From contig NZ_LZHT01000094.1 of assembly GCF_001667315.1 (NCBI RefSeq), positions 58,211 to 122,210 of the forward strand: DNA of 64,000 bases, in the 5' to 3' direction. The notes under the pieces were generated by a model. That model had not been told where the DNA came from, ran no database searches, and worked only from the letters and a program-made list of their open reading frames with translations. Positions 1 to 8,310 of the stretch are shown piece after piece. The stretch's first letter is position 1. Every line of letters begins with the position of its first letter. Position numbers and translations under genes: made by a program. The stretch comes from Mycobacterium sp. 852002-10029_SCH5224772. GTDB lineage: Bacteria; Actinomycetota; Actinomycetes; Mycobacteriales; Mycobacteriaceae.

Positions 1-318
1 GCGGAACATCCGCCGGGTGATCGAGACCTCGGAGTATTCGATGGGCAGCGCGTTGTCGGAATTGTCGATGGTGACCGTGACTTCGGCGCGGCCCAGCGGG
101 GCGCGCGACGACGTCCCGGCGAAGATGACGTCCTCCATCTTGCCGCCGCGCAGGGTCTTGGCGCCCTGCTCCCCCATCACCCAGGCCAGGGCGTCGACGA
201 CGTTGGATTTGCCCGAACCGTTGGGCCCGACCACCGCGGTGATGCCCGGCTCGAAACGCAGAGTCGTCGGCGAGGCGAAGGACTTGAAGCCCTTCAGCGT
301 CAGACTCTTGAGGTACAC
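1..318 (-). CDS. smc: Chromosome segregation ATPase Smc, N-terminal part (runs off the window)
   Basis: These are the first 106 codons of Smc, the ATPase core of the bacterial condensin that organises and segregates the chromosome. The GTG start is followed by MYLKSLTLKGFKSF, the standard Smc N-terminus, and by the Walker A motif GPNGSGKS near residues 32-39. A VMGEQGAKTLRGGKMEDVIF segment follows, as in other Smc proteins. The hinge, coiled coils and C-terminal ATPase half lie beyond base 1. Next to acyP and the OsmC gene this matches the Rv2922c neighbourhood of M. tuberculosis. Family assignment is certain; only completeness is unknown. Confidence 0.95.
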   Translation of the reverse strand, partial: MYLKSLTLKGFKSFASPTTLRFEPGITAVVGPNGSGKSNVVDALAWVMGEQGAKTLRGGKMEDVIFAGTSSRAPLGRAEVTVTIDNSDNALPIEYSEVSITRRMFR

Positions 319-558
319 GGCGAGCCAGACTACCGCTCAAACCGCCCGGGGCAGGCTCACCGAGGGGTGTCGGCCGGCCCGAAATATGCCGGCGGTTTCG
401 CCGGGCGGCGCACTGGTCACAGTGGTCACATCAGCCACGAGGACGCGGCGGATTGCCCCTTCTGAAACGTGCTAGCGGCCGGCGCCAGCACGTTGGCGCG
501 TCGAACATGGGAGACCTCCCCGGTGTGGCTGTGGCTGGTGTGACGCGCCCGAGCCGCG

Positions 559-852
559 TCACCGCTCGACGAACCCCTCGAAACGCTCCCGGGGCGGCGA
601 CCAGTCGGCGACGACCCTGTCGACGCGCCCGGGCTGGGCGGGCCACGACGTGCCGCCTTGCAGCAGGTCCAGCAGTTTTTCGCCGGCCTCGCGTGGCCCC
701 TGGGCGACCACCAGCACGGAGCCGTCGGCCTGGTTGGCGGCGTATCCGGTGAGGCCGAGCTCCAGCGCCCGGCAGCGCGTCCACCAGCGGAAACCGACCC
801 CCTGGACGTTGCCGTGTACCCGGGCGGTCAGCCGGGCGTCAGGCTCCGACAT
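559..852 (-). CDS. acyP: Acylphosphatase
   Basis: A small 97-residue acylphosphatase that hydrolyses the carboxyl-phosphate bond of acyl phosphates. The signature GNVQGVGFRWWTRCRA near residues 14-29 holds the phosphate-binding loop and catalytic Arg. A second conserved block, GYAANQADGSVLVVAQG, carries the catalytic Asn. Length is normal for the family (about 90-100). The ATG start lies inside the end of the upstream OsmC gene (14-base overlap), so the two are probably co-translated. It corresponds to Rv2922A in M. tuberculosis, also between smc and the OsmC gene. Confidence 0.93.
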   Translation of the reverse strand: MSEPDARLTARVHGNVQGVGFRWWTRCRALELGLTGYAANQADGSVLVVAQGPREAGEKLLDLLQGGTSWPAQPGRVDRVVADWSPPRERFEGFVER

Positions 853-1264
853 CGGTGGCCCCGGAAGTGATCTCGAAGTTGACCGTGGTGCCGGACTTCA
901 GGGTGCGCCCGACCGTGCACACCTGGTCGACGGCCCGGTTGACCACGACCAGCAGGCGCTCCTTCTCGTCGGGGGTCAACGCCGAGAGGTCCAGCTCCAG
1001 CGTCTCCTCGAGCAGCGGATAACGTTCCTGCTCGCGGTCGGCGGCGCCGGACACCTTGATGACCGCCTTGTAGTCGTCGCCGAGCCGGCGGGCCAGCGGC
1101 ATATCGCTGGACATCCCGCTGCAGGCCGCGAGCGCGATCTTGAGCAGCTCGCCGGGCGTGAACACGCCGTCGACGTCCTCGGAGCCGACGAGCACCTGCG
1201 CTCCCCGCGAGCTGTATCCCGTGTAGCGGCGAGTTCCGGTGCGTTCCACCCATAGTTCGGCCAT
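839..1264 (-). CDS. OsmC/Ohr-family peroxiredoxin-like protein
   Basis: A 141-residue OsmC-family protein (Rv2923c type). Such proteins reduce organic hydroperoxides through two conserved cysteines. Both are present: Cys48 in LAACSGMSS and Cys116 in DQVCTVGRTL, on the two central helices expected for the fold. FTPGELLKIALAAC is the usual family context. It overlaps acyP downstream and is divergent from the deacetylase gene at 1317, with only 52 bases between. The exact substrate cannot be read from sequence. Confidence 0.88.
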   Translation of the reverse strand: MAELWVERTGTRRYTGYSSRGAQVLVGSEDVDGVFTPGELLKIALAACSGMSSDMPLARRLGDDYKAVIKVSGAADREQERYPLLEETLELDLSALTPDEKERLLVVVNRAVDQVCTVGRTLKSGTTVNFEITSGATDVGA

Positions 1265-1316
1265 GGCTCATTTCTACCGGGCACCCGTGTCGTGACACGC
1301 GGGCATACTGCTTGGC

Positions 1317-2093
1317 ATGGCCACCGTCGTCGCGTTCCACGCCCACCCGGACGACGAGGCCGTCCTCACCGGCGGCACCCTCGCGCGCGCGGCGGCGGCC
1401 GGACACCGCGTCGTCGTGGTCACCGCGACCGACGGGCGGGTCCACAACGAGGACGACAACCGGTTGGGCGAATTACGTTCGAGCGCAAGTATTCTCGGAG
1501 CGCAGCGGGTGGAGTGTCTCGGCTACGCCGATAGCGGTTATGGCCCCCTGTTCTACCCGGATCCACCCGGGCGCACCCGATTCGGGCGGGCGGATCTCGA
1601 CGAGGCGGCGGGGCGGCTGGCCACCATCCTTCGCGACGAGGACGCCGATCTGCTGCTCAGCTATCAGCCCAACGGCGGCTACGGCCACCGTGATCATGTG
1701 CAGGTGCATCACGTCGGCAAGCGCGCCGCCGAACTCGCCGCGATCCCCCGGGTGCTCGAGGTGACGATGCCACGCGAAATGCTGCTTCGTGTCAGCGATC
1801 TCGCGCACCTGTTGCGGCTTCCCGGACCGTACGAACGTGACATCGTCCGCGGCGCGTACGCTCCACGCGCGACAATCACCCACCGGGTCAACGTCTTTCG
1901 CTTCGCACGCCAGAAGCGAGACGCTTTTGCCGCCCACCGTTCCCAGATCGGCAGTTCCGGTCCGGCCGCGCGCGCGTACGGGCTGCTGCTGCGGTTGCCG
2001 CCCCAGGTGTTCGGCGCGCTGTTCAGCCACGAGTGGTTCGTGGACCCGGCGTTGCCCACCGGGACCCGGCGCCGCCGCGACATCTTCGAGTGA
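1317..2093 (+). CDS. LmbE/PIG-L family N-acetylglucosaminyl deacetylase-like protein
   Basis: A 258-residue zinc-dependent deacetylase or amidase of the LmbE/PIG-L family, which includes MshB and Mca of mycothiol metabolism. The zinc motif AHPDDE is at residues 9-14 and the second motif GHRDHVQVHH at about 123-132. It is shorter and more divergent than MshB, so it is more likely a paralogue acting on another N-acetyl sugar or amide. It lies alone on the plus strand between an OsmC gene and fpg, which are adjacent in M. tuberculosis, so it looks inserted. A weak CATACT -10-like element 7 bases before the ATG suggests a nearly leaderless mRNA. Confidence 0.85.
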   Translation: MATVVAFHAHPDDEAVLTGGTLARAAAAGHRVVVVTATDGRVHNEDDNRLGELRSSASILGAQRVECLGYADSGYGPLFYPDPPGRTRFGRADLDEAAGRLATILRDEDADLLLSYQPNGGYGHRDHVQVHHVGKRAAELAAIPRVLEVTMPREMLLRVSDLAHLLRLPGPYERDIVRGAYAPRATITHRVNVFRFARQKRDAFAAHRSQIGSSGPAARAYGLLLRLPPQVFGALFSHEWFVDPALPTGTRRRRDIFE

Positions 2094-2114
2094 TCCCGCG
2101 TCGCCGAAGGCCGC

Positions 2115-2963
2115 TCAACCTCGCGGACGCGGCTGACATTTCGGGCAATAGAACGACGAGCGGTTCATGAACTTCTCCCTGCGCATCACCGCGCCACAGC
2201 GGCGGCAGCTTTCGCCTTCGCGGCCGTAGGCGTCCAGTGAGCGGTCGAAGTACCCGGATTCGCCGTTGACGTTGACGTACAGCGAATCGAACGAGGTCCC
2301 GCCCTTGGCCAGCGCATCGCGCATCACGTCGGCCGCCGCGTCCAGCACGGCGGTCAACGTCGCGCGGCTCAGCGTGTCGGCGATCCGCGCCCCGTGCACC
2401 TTGGCCCGCCACAGCGCCTCGTCGGCGTAGATGTTGCCGATGCCCGACACCACCTGCTGATCGAGCAGCTGCCGCTTGATCTCGGAGTGCTTGCGCCGCA
2501 ACACTTTCACCACCGCTTCGGCATCGAACCGGGGATCCAGCGGGTCCCGCGCCAGGTGCGCGACGGGCTCGGGCACCACGCTGCCGTCCACCTCGACCAG
2601 GTCGGCGAGCATCCACCCGCCGAAGGTGCGTTGGTCGGCGAAGCTCAGCACGGTCCCGTCGTCGAGCAGTGCGGAGATCCGCACATGGTCGGCGCGCGGC
2701 ACCGTACCGAGCAGCATCTGCCCGCTCATGCCGAGGTGGACGACGAGCGCCGCGTCGCTGTCCAGCAGCAGCCACAGGTACTTGCCGCGCCGGTCGGTGC
2801 CGGTGATCCGATCATCCATCAGCCGCGCGGTGAGGTCCGCGGGCCCCGCCTCGTGGCGGCGCACCGCGCGCGGGTGATGCACCCGGACGGCCGTGATCGT
2901 CTTGCCGACGACGTGGGCGTGCAAGCCGCGGCGCACCACCTCGACTTCGGGCAGTTCGGGCAT
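2115..2963 (-). CDS. fpg: Formamidopyrimidine-DNA glycosylase (MutM/Fpg)
   Basis: Base-excision repair enzyme that removes 8-oxoguanine and formamidopyrimidines and nicks the abasic site. The N-terminus MPELPEVE supplies the catalytic Pro2 and Glu3. The C-terminus has an intact zinc finger (CRRCG then CPKC), and the helix-two-turn-helix segment VVSGIGNIYADEALW is present. Its 282 residues are normal. rnc lies 15 bases upstream on the same strand, forming the sepIVA-yceD-rnc-fpg run known from other mycobacteria. Confidence 0.97.
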   Translation of the reverse strand: MPELPEVEVVRRGLHAHVVGKTITAVRVHHPRAVRRHEAGPADLTARLMDDRITGTDRRGKYLWLLLDSDAALVVHLGMSGQMLLGTVPRADHVRISALLDDGTVLSFADQRTFGGWMLADLVEVDGSVVPEPVAHLARDPLDPRFDAEAVVKVLRRKHSEIKRQLLDQQVVSGIGNIYADEALWRAKVHGARIADTLSRATLTAVLDAAADVMRDALAKGGTSFDSLYVNVNGESGYFDRSLDAYGREGESCRRCGAVMRREKFMNRSSFYCPKCQPRPRG

Positions 2964-2978
2964 TTAGACGGGCACCAT

Positions 2979-3692
2979 CTAGATGGACGTCGTCCCCGCG
3001 GTGTCCAGCGCTTCCAGCGCTTTCCAGGTCGCCGCCGCGGCCTTCTGCTCGGCTTCCTTCTTGGATCGGCCCACGCCCGAGCCGTATTCGATGTCCGCCA
3101 CCACGACCACCGCGGTGAACTCCTTGTCGTGATCGGGGCCGGTGGAGGTGACGATGTAGGACGGCGCGCCCATGCTGCGGGCCGCGGTCAGCTCCTGCAG
3201 GCTGGTCTTCCAGTCCAGCCCGGCCCCCAGCGTCGGCGCGGCGTCCAGCAGCGGGCCGAACAGCCTCAGAATCACCTCGCGCGCCACGTCGATCCCGTGC
3301 GCGAGGTAGATCGCGCCCAGTAGCGATTCCATGCCGTCGGCCAGGATGCTCGACTTGTCCGCGCCACCCGTGTTCGCCTCCCCGCGCCCCAGCAACAGGT
3401 GCGCCCCGAGGCCGCCCTCGCACAGCTTTCGCCCGACGCCGGCCAGCGCGTGGGTGTTGACGACGCTGGCCCGCAGCTTGGCCAGGTCCCCCTCGCTGCG
3501 GTCCGGATGGCGGTGGTAGAGCTCGTCGGTGACGGTCAGGCCCAGCACGGCGTCGCCAAGAAATTCCAGCCGCTCGTTGGTCGGCAGCCCGCCGTGTTCG
3601 TAGGCGTAGCTGCGATGCGTCAGTGCCAGGGACAGCAGTTCGTCGGGCAGCTCAACCCCGAGGGCGTCGAGCAGAGCCTGCCGAGAACTCAC
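2979..3692 (-). CDS. rnc: Ribonuclease III
   Basis: Double-strand-specific endoribonuclease that processes the rRNA precursor and structured mRNAs. The nuclease signature ERLEFLGDAVLG is at residues 40-51 and the second acidic cluster DGMESLLGAIYLAHG at about 119-133. A double-stranded RNA-binding domain fills the C-terminal third (DWKTSLQELTAARS onward, GSGVGRSKKEAEQKAA). 237 residues is typical. The start is GTG, overlapping the stop of the upstream YceD gene in a GTGA arrangement, so translation is probably coupled. Confidence 0.97.
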   Translation of the reverse strand: MSSRQALLDALGVELPDELLSLALTHRSYAYEHGGLPTNERLEFLGDAVLGLTVTDELYHRHPDRSEGDLAKLRASVVNTHALAGVGRKLCEGGLGAHLLLGRGEANTGGADKSSILADGMESLLGAIYLAHGIDVAREVILRLFGPLLDAAPTLGAGLDWKTSLQELTAARSMGAPSYIVTSTGPDHDKEFTAVVVVADIEYGSGVGRSKKEAEQKAAAATWKALEALDTAGTTSI

Positions 3693-4288
3693 CGCTCACC
3701 CCGCGACTCGTCCGCCTCGGGCGTGACCATGCCCGCCAGCTTGGCCCACCGCGGGTCGATGCGGTCGTGCTGATGGCCGGGCTCGGCGGCCAGCGCGACC
3801 CCGCATTCGGGGCACAGGCCCGGGCAATCCGGCGTGCACACGGGCGAGAACGGGAGTTCCAGCCCCACCGCGTCGACGATGGACTGCTCGAGGTCGATGG
3901 TGTCGTCCACGATATGGCCGACCTCGTCTTTCTCGGTGGTCGCCTCGGTAGTGCTGTCCGGGTAGGCGAACAGTTCGGTCAGCCGCACTTGCACCCGGCC
4001 GTCGACCGGGGTCAGGCACCGCGCACATTCGCCGGCGGTGGGCGCGGTCACCGTCCCGGTCACCAGCACGCCCTCGGACACCGACTGAACCTGAAGGTCC
4101 AGCTCCAGGGGGGCGCCGGCCTCGATCGCGATCATGTCCAGGCCGATGCGCGCGTGGCTGGGCACGGTTTTCCGCAGGGTCACCATCGCGCCGGGGCGCC
4201 GCCCCAGCCGGGTGATGTCGAACGTCAGCGGCCCGGATAGCCGTGGCCCTGCGCCGCGAGTCGACGATCTGCTGTGCTGGCGCGTCAT
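3689..4288 (-). CDS. YceD/DUF177 family protein
   Basis: A 199-residue DUF177 (YceD) protein, orthologue of Rv2926c. In other bacteria the family is linked to 23S rRNA precursor metabolism and usually sits beside rpmF; here it sits upstream of rnc, which still fits an RNA-processing role (inference). Conserved features are the CARCL turn in the middle and a C-terminal cysteine group, CTPDCPGLCPECG, that may bind zinc. The open frame runs 67 codons further upstream, but the ATG giving MTRQHSRSSTRG was chosen because the upstream part is arginine-rich, non-conserved and overlaps the region after sepIVA. Confidence 0.88.
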   Translation of the reverse strand: MTRQHSRSSTRGAGPRLSGPLTFDITRLGRRPGAMVTLRKTVPSHARIGLDMIAIEAGAPLELDLQVQSVSEGVLVTGTVTAPTAGECARCLTPVDGRVQVRLTELFAYPDSTTEATTEKDEVGHIVDDTIDLEQSIVDAVGLELPFSPVCTPDCPGLCPECGVALAAEPGHQHDRIDPRWAKLAGMVTPEADESRGER

Positions 4289-4359
4289 ATCGGAAATCCT
4301 ACGGCGCCGGCCGCACAATTCCAGCGCGCTCGCCCGCCGGGTGAACCGGCCGCGAAACG

Positions 4360-5097
4360 CTAGCGCACGGCGTAGTCGTGCGTCCCGGCCGCGGTCCGCA
4401 GTTGGTGGCGGCCACGCCCCACCGAGCGAAGGGTGCCGTTGAGGAATTCCTCGAACTCGGCGAGCTTGTTGTCGACGTAGATGTCGCATTCGCCCCGCAA
4501 CCGGTCGGCCTCGGCGTGCGCCGAGTCGATGAGCCGGGTCGCCTCGGCGTTGGCGGCCTCCACCACGCTGTTCTGCGATACCAGGCGCTGCTGTTCTTTG
4601 ATGCCCTCTTGCACGGCCTTCTCGTAGGAGATGTTGCCGTTTTCGAGCAGCCGGTCGGCTTCGGCCTGGGCGCGACCGACGCTGGCCTCGTACTCGCGTT
4701 TGGCCGCGGTGGCGATGCGAACCGACTCCTCGCGGGCCTCGCCGACCATGCGTTCGCTGTGCTGGCGCGCTTCGCCCACCATGCGGTCGGCCTGCGCCTT
4801 CGCGTCGGACAGCACCCGGTCCGCCTCCGCACGCGCGTGGTTGAGCATCGCCTCGGACTCGGTGGTCGCCGAGGAAACCATGGACTCGGAGTGCGTCTTG
4901 GCGTCGGACAGCATGGAATCGCGCGCGTCCAGCACGTCCTGGGCGTCGTCCAGTTCGCCCGGAATGGCGTCCTTGATGTCGTCGATCAGCTCCAGCACGT
5001 CGCCGCGGGGCACCACGCAGCCGGCCGTCATCGGGACGCCGCGGGCTTCTTCGACGATGGCGCTCAATTCATCCAGCGCTTCAAACACTCGATACAC
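4360..5097 (-). CDS. sepIVA: SepIVA, DivIVA-like septum and cell-growth protein
   Basis: A 245-residue, mostly coiled-coil protein of the DivIVA type, orthologue of Rv2927c (SepIVA in M. smegmatis), which works in septation and intracellular membrane-domain organisation. The N-terminal MYRVFEALDELSAIVEEARG is the DivIVA-like head. Residues of about 55-210 are continuous heptads rich in Ala, Glu and Asp with recurring EADR and SERMVGEAR units. The start is GTG with a strong AGGAGG about 8 bases upstream. In M. tuberculosis the PDIM locus lies just upstream; here a permease gene does. Confidence 0.92.
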   Translation of the reverse strand: MYRVFEALDELSAIVEEARGVPMTAGCVVPRGDVLELIDDIKDAIPGELDDAQDVLDARDSMLSDAKTHSESMVSSATTESEAMLNHARAEADRVLSDAKAQADRMVGEARQHSERMVGEAREESVRIATAAKREYEASVGRAQAEADRLLENGNISYEKAVQEGIKEQQRLVSQNSVVEAANAEATRLIDSAHAEADRLRGECDIYVDNKLAEFEEFLNGTLRSVGRGRHQLRTAAGTHDYAVR

Positions 5098-5427
5098 GGC
5101 CGTACCCTCCTGGCGTCTGCAAAACTCCTGTTGTTACCAGTGTGCCTGGTGTTGTCTCTGTGACAGCGGTGGCGACACCGGTGTGTCGGGTATTTGCCCG
5201 TTCCCGGCGCCCTAAACGCCTGGACGCGCCGGGCCCCGCCGCCGCGGCGTTTGCCCAGGTGTGGGTTTTGCGTCGACGCACCCGGGCCCGGCTGTTTGCC
5301 AGCGATTCTAGGGTGGGAGAAGCCGCCGCACCATCGCGGCCCGCGCCAAAATACCCCCAAGGGGTATACTCCGACGCGCCGGAACGGACACACCTCGCGC
5401 CAGCGGCTCACCGCAGGAGGTTCAGTG
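5098..5427. other. Intergenic region between sepIVA and the copper-type permease
   Basis: This 330-base divergent spacer holds the sepIVA ribosome-binding site on the minus strand and the permease promoter region with a RicR-type box (5351-5367) on the plus strand. An open frame runs leftward from the permease through the spacer but is low-complexity and non-conserved. No small gene was recognised. In M. tuberculosis this position separates Rv2927c from the whole PDIM/PGL cluster. Confidence 0.7.
5351..5367 (+). promoter_or_regulatory. RicR/CsoR-type copper operator upstream of the permease
   Basis: ATACCCCCAAGGGGTAT is a perfect inverted repeat (7-base arms, 3-base spacer) and matches the mycobacterial copper-repressor core TACCC-N5-GGGTA. 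It lies about 60 bases before the permease ATG, where it could overlap a promoter. In M. tuberculosis Rv2963 belongs to the RicR regulon, and this permease is its orthologue. Binding by a RicR-like repressor is inferred, since ricR itself is not in the window. Confidence 0.8.
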
Positions 5428-6594
5428 ATGACGGTGCTATCGGCGATCGGGCACGCCCTGACGCTTGCCGGATCGATGACCTGGGAAATTCTGTGGGCGC
5501 TGATCGTGGGCTTTGCCCTCTCGGCGGTGGTGCAGGCCGTCGTGCGGCGCTCGACGATCGTGGCCCTGATGGGTGACGATCGCCCGCGCACCCTGGCGGT
5601 GTCCGCCGGGCTGGGGGCGGCGTCGTCGTCGTGCTCGTACGCCGCGGTGGCGTTGGCGCGATCGCTGTTCCGCAAGGGCGCCGACTTCACCGCCGCGATG
5701 GCGTTCGAGATCGGGTCCACCAACTTCGTGGTGGAGTTGGGCATCATCCTGGCGCTGCTGATGGGCTGGCAGTTCACCGCCGCAGAGTTCGTCGGCGGCC
5801 CGTTGATGATCGTGGCGCTCGCCGTCCTGTTCCGGCTGTTCGTGCGTTCGCGACTTGTCGACGCCGCCCGCGAGCAGGCCGAGCGGGGAATCGCCGGGTC
5901 GATGGAAGGCCATGCCGCCATGGACATGTCAATCAAGGGGGACGGCTCGTTCTGGCGACGGCTGTTCTCCCCGGCGGGCTTCACCTCGGTCTCCCACGTG
6001 TTCGTGATGGAGTGGCTCGCGATCCTGCGCGACCTGGTTCTGGGCTTGCTGATCGCCGGCGCCGTCGCGGCGTGGGTTCCCGAAAAGTTCTGGCAGAGCT
6101 TCTTTTTGGTGGATCATCCGGTCTGGTCGGCGCTGTGGGGTCCGATCGTGGGCCCCGTCGTGGCGATCGTGTCCTTTGTGTGCTCGATCGGCAACGTCCC
6201 GCTGGCCGCGGTGTTGTGGAACGGGGGCATCAGCTTCGGCGGTGTCATCGCGTTCATCTACGCCGACCTGTTGATCGTTCCGATCCTGAACATCTACCGC
6301 AAGTACTACGGCACCAAGATGATGCTGACATTGCTCGGCACGTTTTACGCCGCGATGGTCGTCGCCGGATATTTGGTCGAATTGATCTTCGGCACAGCCA
6401 ATCTCATCCCCGCGCAGCGCAACGCGACCGTGCTGGAGGCGTCGATCTCGTGGAACTACACGACCTTCCTCAACATCGCCTTCCTGGCGCTCGCGGGCAT
6501 GCTGGTCGTCCGGTTCATCTCCTCCGGGGGCGTGCCGATGCTGCGCATGATGGGCGGCTCCCCCGACCCCGACCGTCCCGGGCATCATCACTGA
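5428..6594 (+). CDS. Copper-regulated membrane permease (DUF318/ArsP-like, Rv2963 type)
   Basis: A 388-residue integral membrane protein of the DUF318/ArsP-like permease family with about eight to ten hydrophobic segments. Two conserved Cys-Ser motifs stand out: SSSCSYAAVALA near 66-77 and FVCSIGNVPLAAVLW in the second half. They are candidates for metal or metalloid handling. The C-terminus ends in HHH. The ATG was chosen because AGGAGG precedes it by 7 bases; the longer upstream frame is not conserved. It is the orthologue of Rv2963, a RicR-regulated copper-response gene. The transported substrate is unproven. Confidence 0.87.
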   Translation: MTVLSAIGHALTLAGSMTWEILWALIVGFALSAVVQAVVRRSTIVALMGDDRPRTLAVSAGLGAASSSCSYAAVALARSLFRKGADFTAAMAFEIGSTNFVVELGIILALLMGWQFTAAEFVGGPLMIVALAVLFRLFVRSRLVDAAREQAERGIAGSMEGHAAMDMSIKGDGSFWRRLFSPAGFTSVSHVFVMEWLAILRDLVLGLLIAGAVAAWVPEKFWQSFFLVDHPVWSALWGPIVGPVVAIVSFVCSIGNVPLAAVLWNGGISFGGVIAFIYADLLIVPILNIYRKYYGTKMMLTLLGTFYAAMVVAGYLVELIFGTANLIPAQRNATVLEASISWNYTTFLNIAFLALAGMLVVRFISSGGVPMLRMMGGSPDPDRPGHHH

Positions 6595-6600
6595 GGCGCG

Positions 6601-8310
6601 TCAGGGTTGCGGCAACCGCACGTCGAGCACCGTGCACCGGCCCTGGTCGGCCTCGGCGAGCGCCCAGCCGATGCCCTCACGCATCTCCGCCTGCGTGGTC
6701 ACGCTTGCTCCGCTACCTCCGCAGGCCCGCGCCAGGGCGGCGTAATCGGTGTCCGGTGTGAGCCGAGTCTCGGGGAAATCGTTCTCCCGCACCGATATTC
6801 CATCCCGGTACAGCTCCGTCACGGGCAATTTGGAGGCCAGGTACGAGTGGTTGTTCAAGACGACCGTCACGAAGGGGGCGCCGTGGCGGTGCGCCGACCA
6901 CAACGCCGCGGTGGGCACGCCGAAGTTGAACGACCCGTCACCGCATATCGCGACGACGGGCGCCTCCGGCCGGGCCAGTTTGACGCCGAAGGCGCCCCCG
7001 AGCGCCCAGCCCAATGCCGGCGCGCCCGTGTCGAAGAAGTGCCCCGGCGGCCGCCGGATCTGGCGGGCCACGGCGGGCCGGTTGGTCACTGCCTCCTGGA
7101 CTACCACGGCGCTTTCCGGCAGCGCGCCGCCCAGCGCGGCCAGCATCGCGTCGGGCGCGTCCGCCGGGCGATCGGATGCGGCCCGGCGAATCGCCTCCCG
7201 GCGGCGTTGCGCGATGTCGAATTCGGCCCGCTGCCGCCGCGCGCTCCACTTCTCGCGTCGCTCGTCGGTGGCCAGCCGCAGCAGGGTCTGCTCGAGCAGC
7301 AGCAGCGTCACCCGGGTGTCGGCGGTCAGCGCGATCTCGACCGGATAGGACCACAGCGGCATGCTCGCCTTGACCGGGTCCGCGTCGATCTGCACCACGC
7401 GGGCATCCGCGGGCGGGGCCAGCTGCGCGGGCACCCAGGGCACTTCGCAGTCCAGCAGCAGCACGGTGTCGGCGGTTTCCAGCGGGGCCGCGTCGCCCAC
7501 CACGTGCAGGGGATGCCCGAGCGGCAGGTTGGCGCGGTCGCCCTGATCGATCACCGGGGCACCGAGCAATTCGGCGATGCGGGCCAGCACGGTCGCGGCG
7601 TTGGGTTCCGCGGCGGTCCTGGACGTGACGATGACGACCCGCTGCCCGGCGACCAGGATCCCCGCCAGCCGGCCCAGCGCGCCCGGGTCCGGGCCGGGCG
7701 GTATGGCCGGTGGTAGCCGCCGCGGCAACGCGCGGCCGCCGGGCTCCATCAAGGCTTCTCGGGGCAGCATGACGTAGGCAGGTCCGGACGGGCTGGATTG
7801 GGCGACCTGGAATGCCCGCCGGACGATCGGGGCCAGCTCCCGGCCACGCGGGACCTCCATGTGCCACTTGGCGTAATTGCGCACGACGCCTGGCTGGTCG
7901 AGTTGCTCCTGCTGCCAATGGATGTAGGTGTCGCGGTGGCCGCGAACCTCCGGCGCGCAACTGTAGGGGGTGCGCCCGGCGAACACCACGACCGGAGTCC
8001 CGTTGCGCTGAGCGTTGTGCAGCTGAGCGCCCAGGTTCAGCGTCCCGGCATCGACGTGCACCATGACCGCCTGCGGTCGGCCGCTGGCCATGTGATGGCC
8101 GATCGCCGCCGCCAAGGCGATGCTCTCGTGGACGCACAACACCGCCCGCGGACTCGGTTTGTCGGCCGCGCGCGCCGCCGCCAGCGCCTCCTGGATCGGG
8201 GCGGAATCGGTTCCGGGGTTGATGAAGAAGTGCGCGACTCCCTCGTCGGCGAGCAGCGCGATCAGATCGGTCGCGGCCTCGGGAACGTCGAATAGATTGT
8301 CTACCGTCAT
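6601..8310 (-). CDS. ThDP-dependent enzyme, acetolactate synthase large-subunit-like
   Basis: A 569-residue ThDP-binding enzyme of the acetolactate synthase/benzoylformate decarboxylase superfamily. The N-terminal pyrimidine-binding domain has the activating Glu62 (CVHES). The central domain binds a nucleotide or is vestigial. The C-terminal domain has the ThDP/Mg signature GDGSFNFG at about 457 ending in LNN near 485. It lacks a neighbouring regulatory subunit and is quite distinct from IlvB at 52.2 kb, so it is probably catabolic (decarboxylase, carboligase or IlvG-like). It is convergent with the permease, 6 bases apart. It is not at this position in M. tuberculosis, as far as I recall. 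Confidence 0.82.
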   Translation of the reverse strand: MTVDNLFDVPEAATDLIALLADEGVAHFFINPGTDSAPIQEALAAARAADKPSPRAVLCVHESIALAAAIGHHMASGRPQAVMVHVDAGTLNLGAQLHNAQRNGTPVVVFAGRTPYSCAPEVRGHRDTYIHWQQEQLDQPGVVRNYAKWHMEVPRGRELAPIVRRAFQVAQSSPSGPAYVMLPREALMEPGGRALPRRLPPAIPPGPDPGALGRLAGILVAGQRVVIVTSRTAAEPNAATVLARIAELLGAPVIDQGDRANLPLGHPLHVVGDAAPLETADTVLLLDCEVPWVPAQLAPPADARVVQIDADPVKASMPLWSYPVEIALTADTRVTLLLLEQTLLRLATDERREKWSARRQRAEFDIAQRRREAIRRAASDRPADAPDAMLAALGGALPESAVVVQEAVTNRPAVARQIRRPPGHFFDTGAPALGWALGGAFGVKLARPEAPVVAICGDGSFNFGVPTAALWSAHRHGAPFVTVVLNNHSYLASKLPVTELYRDGISVRENDFPETRLTPDTDYAALARACGGSGASVTTQAEMREGIGWALAEADQGRCTVLDVRLPQP

